Assembly: GCA_910575075.1 (NCBI GenBank)
Contig: CAJTCY010000001.1
Location: 144,702 to 208,701, forward strand
Length of the DNA stretch: 64,000 bases
Origin: Lachnospiraceae bacterium
GTDB lineage: Bacteria; Bacillota; Clostridia; Lachnospirales; Lachnospiraceae
Reading direction: 5' to 3'
In this document: piece by piece, positions 17,893 through 26,483 of the stretch
How the letters are laid out: each line of letters opens with the position of its first letter
Numbering within the stretch: the first letter of the stretch is position 1
Translations under genes and position numbers: made by a program
The notes under the pieces: generated by a model
The model's input: the letters and a program-made list of their open reading frames with translations, nothing else
Databases searched by the model: none
Told to the model about the DNA's origin: nothing

Positions 17893-18798
17893 ATGGATAA
17901 GATACACTCAATTTCAGAATTACTCAAAGAAATTATGGAATTTAAATCGGTAGTTTCAAATGAACAAATTTACTATCGAGGCCAAAAAAATGGAATAAAA
18001 GCAGGATGGACGTTATTGCCGACGTTTTATCGGGAAAGAAAGAGCTATCCTGATATTTCTTTTTATTCTGATAAGCATGAGGAACTTAATACAATATATA
18101 AATTTATTGAAAAAAATTATGATTATTTTAAAGATATTGCCTTTCATGACCTGATAAGCATAATTAATATTTTGCAACACTATGGATTCCCAACGCGGGT
18201 TCTTGATGTTACACAGAATCCGTTGGTTGCACTATACTTTGCTTTAGAAGAAGTTAAAAAAAATGATGGAAATGAGCCGGTTATTTATTTAATATATGCT
18301 GAGAAATCAAATGCTGGATACCTAATTAATGATGAATTGGAGAAATTTTATAATGAAGAAGACGGACAAAAAAAGAAATTGAATCCCATGATTCTCGTAA
18401 ATGGGTGTGTATTATCAGAGAGAATACGCAATCAAAAGGGAGATTTTATTCTTTATTTTGAAGAGGAAGATATAAACGCTAACCGTAGTTTTACAATAAA
18501 AGAGCTTCAAATCAGTACAGATTCTATAGAAAGCTTAAAAGAAGAATTAAAGTTATTGGGAATAAGTGAATCCACAATATATCCGTCGTTAACCACTGAA
18601 ACGCGTAGACTAAAAGAACAATTGCAAAAAAGTGCACGACAAAGAGACATCAAAGAAAAAGTTAAGATTTCCATGTCAAAAGGATTATCAGATAAAAAAG
18701 AGGGGGGGATAAATGATTCAGTTTTAGAAGATCAAATGGCGGCTAGAAAATTTTTAGATAAGAAAAAAATGTTTGCAGAAATAAACATAAAAAAGTAA
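17893..18798 (+). CDS. FRG-domain protein
   Basis: A 301-residue soluble protein. The FRG domain is recognisable at residues 26-31 (IYYRGQ), 41-47 (LLPTFYR) and 95-105 (QHYGFPTRVLD), followed by NPLVALYFALEE. The FRG domain is named for a conserved Phe/Tyr-Arg-Gly motif and is often found in mobile or defence-linked genes; its biochemistry is not well established. The C-terminal ~130 residues are charged, and the end (from about 250) is lysine-rich. It starts 3 bases after the small helical gene and is followed 54 bases later by the DUF262 gene. Confidence 0.85.
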   Translation: MDKIHSISELLKEIMEFKSVVSNEQIYYRGQKNGIKAGWTLLPTFYRERKSYPDISFYSDKHEELNTIYKFIEKNYDYFKDIAFHDLISIINILQHYGFPTRVLDVTQNPLVALYFALEEVKKNDGNEPVIYLIYAEKSNAGYLINDELEKFYNEEDGQKKKLNPMILVNGCVLSERIRNQKGDFILYFEEEDINANRSFTIKELQISTDSIESLKEELKLLGISESTIYPSLTTETRRLKEQLQKSARQRDIKEKVKISMSKGLSDKKEGGINDSVLEDQMAARKFLDKKKMFAEINIKK

Positions 18799-18852
18799 AG
18801 TTAATTGCAGTTAGCAGCACATAAGAATTGTATTGTTACAAAGGAGAGTATA

Positions 18853-20628
18853 ATGTCAAAGTTAAATATAGACCAGCAAACAATCAAAGAACTTTTTGAA
18901 AATAAAAAATCGGATTTTTTGATTCCGGACTATCAAAGACCTTATGCATGGGGAGAAATAGAGTGCCAGACATTATGGGATGATATTTTTTCATTTGCCT
19001 TTCCAGAAAATGATTATTCAAGATTTGACAGCGACAATGATGAATATTTTCTGGGGGCGATAGTTACTTATAAAAATCAGAGTAAATTAGAGATTATAGA
19101 TGGACAACAGAGATTAACAACATTGATGTTGTTGTTACGTGCATTTTATTCTAAATTCACGAATATGCAAGATGAAAATTCCATAAGTACAAGAGACGAT
19201 ATTGCAAGATGTATTTGGAAAACGGATGAATTTGGAAAACCAGACAAGAATAAGTTAAAAATTGATTCAGAAGTATCGACAGATGATGATAAAGAGGAAT
19301 TTTTATCGATTTTAAGAACGGGAGAGGTGTCAAACAACAATAAAAGCAGATATGCAAAAACATATCGGTTTTTCTTGAATAAGATCAATGAATTTTTGTT
19401 CGATTATCCCTCATATTTTGCATATTTACCGACACGGATCTTGAAAAATTGTATTTTGCTGCCGATCGAAGCGGAATCACAAGATACGGCGTTAAGAATT
19501 TTTTCGACGCTCAACGACAGAGGAAAACCTTTATCGGATACAGATATTTTTAAAGCACAGTTTTATAAGTTTTATTCGGATCGGAACAAAAAGGATGAGT
19601 TTATCAGCCGTTGGAAAACGCTTGAAGAGTTGAGTGATAAGATTTTCCGGGCAACGTCAGGTTCTCCTATGGATGAGTTATTTACGAGATATATGTATTA
19701 TGAAAGGGCGAAACAACGGAATCGGAAAACTACAACAGAAGCATTGAGAAAATTTTATGAAAAGGATAAATACAGCTTATTGAGAAGAGAAGAGACGCTA
19801 AAAAATTTAGAGAATTTGGCAGCTTTTTGGAGTGATGTAGTATATCAGGGAGACGCATTTTCTGATAGAATCCTTAGAAAACTTTTTGTTCTGCGATATG
19901 CGCCAAATGGAATGTGGACTTACCTGGTAAGCGTATATTTTTTGAAAAATAGAAATGAGAATGGAGAACTGGACGAAGAAAACTTTTATGATTTCTTGAA
20001 TAAAATGATTGCATTTATATGGACATATGCATTTGTGCACCCAGGCGTAAATGCTTTGAGGATACCGGTTTATCCAGAGATGATAAATATCATTGATGGT
20101 CTGCCAGTGCAATTTAAGGATTATAAATTTGATGCAGAGCAAGTTCGAACTGTTTTAGATAATTATAGCTTTACAAATGGAAGACCTATTACGAAATCAA
20201 TGTTGGCCTGGTGGGCATTCCATGATGAAAAACAGAAACAGTTAAGTTTGAATACTAAATTTCAGATAGAACATATTTTTCCTAAAAAAAGGCAAGAACA
20301 TGAAAAGATATTGAAAGATAAAAATAATCTTGAATCGATCGGGAACAAGGTATTGTTAGAAGAGGAAATCAATATCAGAGCCTCTGATTATCGTTTTCAA
20401 GATAAAAAGAAATATTATCAGGGATTTACTACAGATTCTGGAAAAGTAAAGGAAGGGACGAAAATTCAGGAGCTGCTGTCTTTCGCTGATAATAAGGACG
20501 ATTTTGTAGAAAGTGATATAGCAGAACGAGCGGAAATGATCAAACAGACATTTATTGATTATTTAAAAGCAACAGATTTACTGATAGGCTCCTGCGGTGA
20601 AGGAACAGACGAAGCCGATACGCCTTAG
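18853..20628 (+). CDS. DUF262/DUF1524 protein (GmrSD-like, candidate restriction nuclease)
   Basis: A 591-residue protein. The N-terminal DUF262 (GmrS-like) domain has IPDYQRPYAW at residues 24-33 and the signature DGQQRLTTL from residue 83; this fold is ParB-like and binds or hydrolyses NTP. The C-terminal DUF1524 (GmrD-like) domain is an HNH nuclease with QIEHIFPKKR (His474) and a downstream Asn in NLESIGNK. Fused GmrSD proteins are type IV restriction enzymes that cut modified phage DNA. The ATG at 18853 follows AAGGAGAG; the in-frame ATG at 18805 has no site. AT-rich composition suggests horizontal transfer. Confidence 0.88.
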   Translation: MSKLNIDQQTIKELFENKKSDFLIPDYQRPYAWGEIECQTLWDDIFSFAFPENDYSRFDSDNDEYFLGAIVTYKNQSKLEIIDGQQRLTTLMLLLRAFYSKFTNMQDENSISTRDDIARCIWKTDEFGKPDKNKLKIDSEVSTDDDKEEFLSILRTGEVSNNNKSRYAKTYRFFLNKINEFLFDYPSYFAYLPTRILKNCILLPIEAESQDTALRIFSTLNDRGKPLSDTDIFKAQFYKFYSDRNKKDEFISRWKTLEELSDKIFRATSGSPMDELFTRYMYYERAKQRNRKTTTEALRKFYEKDKYSLLRREETLKNLENLAAFWSDVVYQGDAFSDRILRKLFVLRYAPNGMWTYLVSVYFLKNRNENGELDEENFYDFLNKMIAFIWTYAFVHPGVNALRIPVYPEMINIIDGLPVQFKDYKFDAEQVRTVLDNYSFTNGRPITKSMLAWWAFHDEKQKQLSLNTKFQIEHIFPKKRQEHEKILKDKNNLESIGNKVLLEEEINIRASDYRFQDKKKYYQGFTTDSGKVKEGTKIQELLSFADNKDDFVESDIAERAEMIKQTFIDYLKATDLLIGSCGEGTDEADTP

Positions 20629-20670
20629 CTGCGGCAGCGGATTTATATTCGCTGTATCATAAGAGAAAAC

Positions 20671-20772
20671 AGAAGCTGCCGTAAGCCAGCAGCCAGATAC
20701 GATATACCGTGTTCCGGAAATGGAGTATTACCGGTATCTTATGCCTGGCGCTGTGTTACTGCAGCTTCTTTC
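20671..20772. terminator. Long palindrome between the defence block and the minus-strand small genes
   Basis: AGAAGCTGC at about 20671 pairs with GCAGCTTCT ending near 20770. Inner pairs GTAA/TTAC and CCAG/CTGG extend it. The last arm ends in CTTTC toward the convergent genes. It lies between convergent transcription units and is probably a two-way terminator. Confidence 0.55.
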
Positions 20773-20786
20773 AGTTTTAGATATAC

Positions 20787-21071
20787 TTATTTTCTCATCG
20801 TTTTCATGAGCTGCATCATCATATCTACTTTTTTCTGTTCCTGAGGGGGAAGGGACTGCTTTAAAACTTCTACAATCAGATCGCGTTCTCCAGAAGAAAA
20901 TTCCATGCCTTCTTTGCTGGCACGGTCAGAAGCGCTTTTTAATGAGGCAGCCATATCTTTGGGGTTGGCGCCAGAAGGAGAGGTATTCTGGGCAAGATTC
21001 ATCAGAAGCTGAAGTTTTTCTGGTGAAATGTTTTGCAATTGCGGGTTGTTTAATAAGTCTTGTGGATTCAT
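20787..21071 (-). CDS. Conserved small protein of unknown function (Asn/Gln-rich start)
   Basis: A 94-residue soluble helical protein. It opens with MNPQDLLNNPQLQNISPEKL, then an Ala/Ser-rich middle, and ends in a Met/Lys-rich helix (KKVDMMMQLMKTMRK). AAAGGA precedes the ATG. It sits directly downstream of the 104-residue gene on the same strand (36-base gap), so they form one operon. I do not recognise a function; the pair looks like conserved vegetative or sporulation-linked small proteins of Lachnospiraceae. Confidence 0.75.
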   Translation of the reverse strand: MNPQDLLNNPQLQNISPEKLQLLMNLAQNTSPSGANPKDMAASLKSASDRASKEGMEFSSGERDLIVEVLKQSLPPQEQKKVDMMMQLMKTMRK

Positions 21072-21107
21072 AATATTCCTTTCTTTGCATAATGGTCAGT
21101 ACGCTGG

Positions 21108-21422
21108 TTAGGTAAACAAGGTTCCATAAGTGGAAAACATTTGTACAAAGGTCATCATATTATCAATCATTTCCTGTTCTTTTTCGGTACAGTATTCCCG
21201 TATGGCATTCAGCATCTGCAGGGGGGCATCTTCTGGCGTCTCATCCTCCGAACACATGCGCAGATTATTTCCGGGAGCTTCGAATAAAGCCATTGTCCGC
21301 TGCAATTCCATGAATTTTACCATCATTGCCATGGTGCGTTGTCTGGAGGTTTCCAGATAGGGAAGGGCAGCCTTTATCATTTGCAGATGCCGGTCCTGAA
21401 TCAAGGTATCAATAGATTCCAT
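21108..21422 (-). CDS. Conserved small protein of unknown function
   Basis: A 104-residue helical, Met-rich protein with no membrane span. The C-terminal part (EKEQEMIDNMMTFVQMF) resembles in style the end of its downstream neighbour, so the two may share ancestry or interact. AAAGGTG precedes the ATG. Function is not known. Confidence 0.75.
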   Translation of the reverse strand: MESIDTLIQDRHLQMIKAALPYLETSRQRTMAMMVKFMELQRTMALFEAPGNNLRMCSEDETPEDAPLQMLNAIREYCTEKEQEMIDNMMTFVQMFSTYGTLFT

Positions 21423-21614
21423 GTGCTTTCACCTTTTTTATTTTAATTTATGAGAAGAAAAGGAAGATTATGACTAAGGAAGCGTTTGCGGCTTTGAGCA
21501 TTTTTCAGACGAACTCAGGAGCAGATCATTTTCAAACACGTTTCTGCAAGGCGGCAACAGTTTTATGGAAGTTTCATATACTATTGAGAACGGTTTTTAT
21601 TTCAGGAGATGAAG

Positions 21615-21743
21615 ATGAAAGGAAAATTAGTAATAGATGGCAACAGTGTTTATGAATTGGATGAAGAATGTATCCGAAAGAAGAGAGAACAGGACAAAGA
21701 ACGGGAAAAAGAGGGAAAAGGCAGAGAATCCAAAAGAAGATGA
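21615..21743 (+). CDS. 42-residue charged small protein
   Basis: Encodes 42 residues beginning MKGKLVIDGNSVYELDEECI and ending in a Lys/Arg/Glu-rich tail. AGGAGAT lies 8 bases before the ATG and a strong terminator follows the stop directly, which together support a real gene despite its size. The divergent small genes upstream are on the other strand. No function can be assigned; the basic-acidic tail suggests nucleic-acid or protein binding. Confidence 0.65.
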   Translation: MKGKLVIDGNSVYELDEECIRKKREQDKEREKEGKGRESKRR

Positions 21744-21749
21744 AAAAAA

Positions 21750-21776
21750 CGGGGCTGGCAAGGCAGGCCCCGTTTT
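21750..21776 (+). terminator. Terminator of the 42-residue gene
   Basis: ACGGGGC pairs with GCCCCGT around a GC-rich loop, and the tail is TTTT. It follows the stop at 21743 by 7 bases. Confidence 0.85.
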
Positions 21777-21898
21777 AAATACTGGAACAAAGTGGGGAAA
21801 CCCACTTTGCCATGCTGATCTGCTTCAGCTTTCCTAACTCCTCAGTGTTGAGGGAGCTGAAAACTTTCCGATAAGATTAAGAATACAGTCGCTTTAAA

Positions 21899-21921
21899 CC
21901 ACCTGCCCAGAGGGCAGGTGG
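21899..21921 (-). terminator. Terminator of the high-cysteine gene
   Basis: CCACCTGCCC and GGGCAGGTGG form a perfect 10-bp stem with a 3-base loop, just after the minus-strand stop at 21931. The tail is TTTAAAG. A smaller hairpin (AAAGTGGG/CCCACTTT) lies at 21789-21808. Confidence 0.75.
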
Positions 21922-21930
21922 TTCTGAAAA

Positions 21931-22167
21931 TTAGCAGAAGGAATTTCCGCAGCCATTGCCGCCCCATCCGCCGCAGCAGAAGAGCAGTAAGATGATCCAC
22001 AGGCAGCTGTTGTTGCCGCAGCCATCTCCGTTGCCGCCGAAGAATCCACCGCCGCAGCCGCCGCCGCAGCAGCAAAGCAGGATGATGATCCAGATAATGG
22101 AACTGCATCCTCCGTTGTTATTGTTTTCACATCCACATCCACAGTTTGTAGCAGCTAAATCACTCAT
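21931..22167 (-). CDS. High-cysteine, glycine-rich small hydrophobic protein (chorion-like)
   Basis: A 78-residue protein made of two similar modules. Each has a hydrophobic stretch ending in cysteines (IIWIIILLCCC, then LWIILLLFCC) followed by Gly/Cys/Asn-rich sequence. In Lachnospiraceae such proteins are commonly labelled chorion class high-cysteine protein; no function has been shown. The ATG at 22167 follows GGAGG; in-frame ATGs at 22203 lack a site. It probably inserts in or coats a membrane or spore layer, but that is inference. Confidence 0.75.
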   Translation of the reverse strand: MSDLAATNCGCGCENNNNGGCSSIIWIIILLCCCGGGCGGGFFGGNGDGCGNNSCLWIILLLFCCGGWGGNGCGNSFC

Positions 22168-22246
22168 GTTAAATCCTCCAAAATTTTGATTACAATGTAT
22201 CATATGTATCTGGCTTGTATGTAGTGCACAAAGTCTTAAAAAAATT

Positions 22247-22275
22247 TTGTAAAATCTGATATTGTCTGTTATAAT
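22247..22275 (+). promoter_or_regulatory. Promoter of the V/A-ATPase operon
   Basis: TTGTAA at 22247-22252 and a perfect TATAAT at 22270-22275 with a 17-base spacer. It lies 65 bases before the receiver-like gene that heads the operon. Confidence 0.7.
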
Positions 22276-22340
22276 GGAACGTATACAGATATAGGGAAGT
22301 ATTGGAAAAGACAGTGGACATTTGTAAAAAGGAGGCAGTT

Positions 22341-23372
22341 ATGAATACAGTAGTGATTGTTGACAATGACAGCAAGTGGATTGCCAATTACAAACGAATG
22401 CTTGCACCTTTTCAGGAAATATTGGATTGTAAATATTTTGAGTATTCAGAAAAGGCTATGGAATATATTACGTCTCATACAGTAGAGGTGTTGGTCAGCG
22501 AACTGGATATGCCGTTGATGTCTGGAAAAGAACTTTTCGAAATGGTGGATATGCTGTCTCCTGATACAGTAAAAATTGCCATGACCCAGGTGAAAAATGT
22601 GGCAGATACGCTGGAGGTATTAAACCACAGCCAGATTTTTAAATTGATTTTAAAGCCATTTTTTCTGGTAGAAGATCTTGTTGTTCCAATTCAGGCAGCA
22701 ATTGTGGAGTTCAAGAGCGAAAAACAGGAAAAGGATTTTAAACAGAGAGAAGAAAAAGAACTCGAGAAATTAAATCAGCGTGTAGAGGCACTATGGGATA
22801 CTCTTGCTGATAAGAAAGAAAGATATGATGAATTTTGCCGCAGGGCAATGGGCATCATGACAGAGAATTTAAGTCCGTCTATTACAGAGCTGGAGCCGGT
22901 AGAGAGTGAATTTACCAGAGATTTCTGCGAAAAACTTATGCAGGAGTATCTGCAGTATTACATGTATGAAAAACGAAATTTTATATATTATATAAATTAT
23001 TTAAAAAATCAATTTCATTATCCGGGAAGGTCTTGTATATTCCAGATAAGTAATGAGACAGGCGCTGAGATTCCTCCTGAGATAATGAAACGGATTGCTT
23101 ATGGGATTTTTCTGACTGGTTATTGGTGTCAGCAGTGTTTAGAAAATTATGACATTGAGAACGTGATTGCCATAGAGGGAGATTATTATGTATTAAACAT
23201 TTCATATCTGCCTTCTGAAAATGAAATGGATTATAAAATTACAAGTCCGCGGATTCTCAATCTGCTGCTTAGGGTTGTGGAAGATTTGAAATCTGCTTTG
23301 TCAGATGCGCAGGAAGCCGGGCAGAAGCTGTTGTGTAAGCTTTATTTCAAAAAAGAGGAGGAAAAACAGTGA
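22341..23372 (+). CDS. Receiver-like (pseudo-REC) protein heading the V-ATPase operon
   Basis: A 343-residue protein. Residues 1-125 form a response-regulator receiver fold with the acidic pocket VDNDS (D8, D10), the LDMPLMSG loop and the Lys in ILKPF. The phospho-acceptor Asp is Glu (E54, in VSELDMP). A charged coiled-coil (about 130-185) follows, then a ~150-residue C-terminal domain I do not recognise. It has no DNA-binding domain. The ATG at 22341 follows AAAGGAGG. Its stop overlaps the next gene, so it is coupled to ATPase synthesis. A role in assembly or control of the ATPase is inference. Confidence 0.8.
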   Translation: MNTVVIVDNDSKWIANYKRMLAPFQEILDCKYFEYSEKAMEYITSHTVEVLVSELDMPLMSGKELFEMVDMLSPDTVKIAMTQVKNVADTLEVLNHSQIFKLILKPFFLVEDLVVPIQAAIVEFKSEKQEKDFKQREEKELEKLNQRVEALWDTLADKKERYDEFCRRAMGIMTENLSPSITELEPVESEFTRDFCEKLMQEYLQYYMYEKRNFIYYINYLKNQFHYPGRSCIFQISNETGAEIPPEIMKRIAYGIFLTGYWCQQCLENYDIENVIAIEGDYYVLNISYLPSENEMDYKITSPRILNLLLRVVEDLKSALSDAQEAGQKLLCKLYFKKEEEKQ

Positions 23373-23680
23373 ATGAGGTTATCAAGGCACTGTATGAGAT
23401 AGAGGAACAGGCTGGAGAGCTGATGGACAAAGCCAATATTTCCAGACAGACAATGCAGGAAGAAAAAAAACGTCAGATGGAGGAAATCAGTGCAGAGCTG
23501 GAAGCAGAAATGGAAGGCAGGCTTGCCATTTTAAAAAGCAGGCTGGAGGAACAGGCGAAGGAACAGATTCAGAAATTAGAAGAGAAGAGCAGTCAGAAGA
23601 TCATTCAGCTTAATGAAATGTATCAAAAGAATCTACATCAGTATGCCAGAGAGATTGTGGAAAGAATCACAGAGGTGTAG
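23369..23680 (+). CDS. V/A-type ATPase subunit H/G-like stalk protein
   Basis: A 103-residue, almost fully coiled-coil protein rich in Glu, Lys and Gln, matching the small peripheral-stalk subunit (NtpF/AhaH) that pairs with subunit E. It overlaps the receiver-like gene by 4 bases (ATGA) and precedes subunit C by 3 bases. Family assignment rests on coiled-coil character and position, as the sequence is low in motifs. Confidence 0.8.
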   Translation: MNEVIKALYEIEEQAGELMDKANISRQTMQEEKKRQMEEISAELEAEMEGRLAILKSRLEEQAKEQIQKLEEKSSQKIIQLNEMYQKNLHQYAREIVERITEV

Positions 23681-23683
23681 CTT

Positions 23684-24508
23684 ATGGCAGGAGGGTTGTT
23701 TGAATACAGTGCGCTGGTGACCAAGACCAGGGCAATGAGAAGCCGTCTGCTTCGGCAGGAAGATTTTGAAAGGATCGCAGAATTTCAAACAGTGTCTGAG
23801 ACGATAGGTTTTCTTCGGGAGCAGGAAAGCTATGGGAAGATTTATGGAGGGCATGAGGAAATTCAGCACAGGGGTCAGGTAGAGGCTCTGATCTATCGTT
23901 CTATAAGAGAAGATTATCAGAAATTGTACCGGTTTGCCAATGCGAGGCAGCGCGAAGCCATGGATTTGTATTTGGGACAAATTCAGTTTGAAGAAGCCGT
24001 ACCAAGAATTGATGCAGTTTATTTTGAGAGAGTATGGAGAGAAATCGAAGATATCTCCGGAAAGCATATGCGTAAACTTTTGAGAGAAGTGTTTGGCACC
24101 CAGATTGACTGGATGAATATTATGTGGTGTTACCGGGCAAAACAGTTTTTTCATCAAGGACCGCAGGTTATTGAGCGTATGCTGATTCCAATTTGCTACA
24201 GGCTGAAACAGACAGAATTCCGTCAATTGCTTCTGGCGGAGCAGATAGAAGAATTCCGGCGGATTCTGGGAAATACTGTATACTTTAAGGGAAGAGAAGC
24301 TTTGGTAAGATTACAGGATGAAATTTCATATCGTAAAGTGATGGAGAAAATGTATCAGAGGCTGTGCCGGAAATATCCTTGTTCTATGGCGCCGGTGTAT
24401 TATTATTTTTATAAAAAAGAACAGGAGATTCAAAATTTAACAACTGCTTTGGAAGGAATACGTTATCAGATTCCGGCGCAGGATATCAGGGAGTTGATTC
24501 TGGTATAA
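23684..24508 (+). CDS. ntpC: V/A-type ATPase subunit C
   Basis: A 274-residue helical protein of the V0D/AC39 family that links the rotor to the catalytic head. It is recognisable by the start FEYSALVTKTRAMRSRLL, the DWMNIMWCYRAKQFF segment and the position between the H/G-like and I subunits. It is somewhat shorter than the usual ~330 residues. AGAGGTG precedes the ATG. Cytoplasmic, attached to the membrane ring. Confidence 0.9.
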   Translation: MAGGLFEYSALVTKTRAMRSRLLRQEDFERIAEFQTVSETIGFLREQESYGKIYGGHEEIQHRGQVEALIYRSIREDYQKLYRFANARQREAMDLYLGQIQFEEAVPRIDAVYFERVWREIEDISGKHMRKLLREVFGTQIDWMNIMWCYRAKQFFHQGPQVIERMLIPICYRLKQTEFRQLLLAEQIEEFRRILGNTVYFKGREALVRLQDEISYRKVMEKMYQRLCRKYPCSMAPVYYYFYKKEQEIQNLTTALEGIRYQIPAQDIRELILV

Positions 24509-24570
24509 ATTCTGGTAAGAAGGATAGGTGACAAGGCAGGAATAAGATGCCAAAAGGGAGGAGAGATGCT

Positions 24571-26472
24571 TTGATTGAGAAGATGAAACTGCTGCATATT
24601 GCCGGACCGAGAGAAGATATTGACAGGGTAGTGAAATTGTATCTGAATAAATATGAAATTCATTTTGAGAACGCTATGACCAGTCTGGGCAGTCTGAAAC
24701 ATATCCGTCCTTTTGTGGAAACCAATGTATATAAAGAGGTAGCCCAAAGGGGAAGGGAATTAAAGCAGTATCTGGAGGCAGATAAACCTGGAACGGTCAT
24801 AATGCGTGCTATGCAGGCGCAGGTGATTATAGATGAGGTATATGGGCAGATCGAAGAGCTGCATAACGGGCAGAAGGAGCTGCAGGGAAAGATTTTAAAA
24901 TTAAAAGAATGGATAGCAGAGATCGCTCCTTTTATTGGGCTTGATTTTGAACTGAGCAAGCTAAAGCATTTTAAGTTTATAGATTATCAGTTTGGAAGGA
25001 TTCGGGTGGAGGATTATCACAAACTGGAACGCTATATTTTTAAAAATCCTTATACACTGTTTTACGAATGCAACAATGACAGTGAGTATGTATGGGGAGT
25101 ATATTTTGTGCCTCATACTCATCTGCAGGAAGTAGAAGCCGTGTATGCTTCCTTCCATTTTGAAGATATTGAGATATCAGAAGAATTTGAAGAAACTCCC
25201 AGGCAGGTATGTGAAAAGGCGAAAGAAGAACTTGCGGCGTGTCAGCAGGAATTAGAGCTTCTGCAGATGAGAACGGTAGAACTGGTCAGGAATCGGGAAG
25301 ATGAAATTCTGTCTGCTTGCGAGAGCCTGGAGAGTTACTGCAGAAATTTTGATATCCGCAAATATGCCGCCTGTACTCAGGCGAAAGAGGGAGAGGGAGA
25401 ATATTATATTTTGTATGGCTGGATTTCCAGCCGCGACGCGGACAAGCTGATACAGGAAATTTCAGAAGATGATAAGATTCACTGGGAAGAGGAAGAAGGA
25501 GACCGTTCTGTAAATCCTCCTACCAGATTAAAGAATCCCAAGATCTTGAAGCCATTTGAAATGTTTGTGGAAATGTACGGCCTTCCGGCCTACAATGAAA
25601 TGGACCCAACGTTGTTTGTGGCGGTTACGTATACGTTGATGTTCGGCATTATGTTTGGAGATGTAGGGCAGGGGGCTTGTCTTTTAGTGGGCGGAATTTT
25701 GCTGTATCGTTTCAAAAACCTGCGTCTTGCTGGAATTGTGGGAGTAGCAGGAATCTGGTCCGTGGTTTTTGGATTTCTATATGGAAGCGTGTTCGGGTTT
25801 GAAGAGATTTTGCCAGCGCTATGGATGAAGCCTATGGACAATATTATGACGACATTGATGCTTGCCATTGGGTTTGGCGCTGCGCTGATACTGCTTGCCA
25901 TGATTTTAAATATTATCAATGCAGTCAGGGCAAAGGAATATGGAAGATTGCTGTTTCACCAGAGCGGGATTGCAGGACTGATCTGTTATGGATTTGTGGT
26001 TCTGTGCGTGCTGCTTTTTATCACAGGGCATGGAATTCCGGCAACGGTTCTTATTTGTGCTGCGGTAGGCGTGCCTCTTTTGGCAATTCTTTTGAAGGAA
26101 CCGCTGAGCGGTCTGCTTGAACGCAAAAGTGACATTTTTCCAGAGGGAAGCAAGATCATGTTTCTGGTGGAAGCTCTGGTAGAAGGATTTGATGTAGTGC
26201 TCAGTTATGCTACCAATACGATTTCATTTGTACGTGTGGGGGCATTTGCCCTGAGCCATGCTGGTATGATGGGAGTGGTGATGACTCTTGCAGGTCTGGA
26301 GAAAGGAAACCCCAACTGGATGATTATTGTGTTGGGAAACCTGCTGGTAGCGGGTCTGGAAGGGCTGATTGTGGGCATTCAGGTGCTTCGTCTGGAATAT
26401 TATGAGATGTTCAGCCGTTTTTATTCTGGAAGCGGAAAACCGTTTGTCTCGTTTAATAAAAGGAATCAATAG
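24571..26472 (+). CDS. ntpI: V/A-type ATPase subunit I (a-subunit homologue)
   Basis: The stator membrane subunit that forms the ion half-channels. The N-terminal ~330 residues are cytoplasmic with long coiled-coils; the C-terminal half has seven to eight membrane spans. The family motif FVEMYGLPAYNEMDPT precedes the first span, MFGIMFGDVGQGACL follows, and NTISFVRVGAFALSHAGM contains the essential Arg near the ring. GGGAGGAG at about 24555 favours a TTG start at 24571 or the ATG at 24583; an in-frame ATG at 24547 has no clear site. Confidence 0.93.
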   Translation: MIEKMKLLHIAGPREDIDRVVKLYLNKYEIHFENAMTSLGSLKHIRPFVETNVYKEVAQRGRELKQYLEADKPGTVIMRAMQAQVIIDEVYGQIEELHNGQKELQGKILKLKEWIAEIAPFIGLDFELSKLKHFKFIDYQFGRIRVEDYHKLERYIFKNPYTLFYECNNDSEYVWGVYFVPHTHLQEVEAVYASFHFEDIEISEEFEETPRQVCEKAKEELAACQQELELLQMRTVELVRNREDEILSACESLESYCRNFDIRKYAACTQAKEGEGEYYILYGWISSRDADKLIQEISEDDKIHWEEEEGDRSVNPPTRLKNPKILKPFEMFVEMYGLPAYNEMDPTLFVAVTYTLMFGIMFGDVGQGACLLVGGILLYRFKNLRLAGIVGVAGIWSVVFGFLYGSVFGFEEILPALWMKPMDNIMTTLMLAIGFGAALILLAMILNIINAVRAKEYGRLLFHQSGIAGLICYGFVVLCVLLFITGHGIPATVLICAAVGVPLLAILLKEPLSGLLERKSDIFPEGSKIMFLVEALVEGFDVVLSYATNTISFVRVGAFALSHAGMMGVVMTLAGLEKGNPNWMIIVLGNLLVAGLEGLIVGIQVLRLEYYEMFSRFYSGSGKPFVSFNKRNQ

Positions 26473-26483
26473 GAGGATTGGAC

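Noticed and set aside
21470-21655. 61-residue frame upstream of the 42-residue gene
   Set aside because: It overlaps the better-supported small gene in another frame, has a poor composition and no family resemblance.
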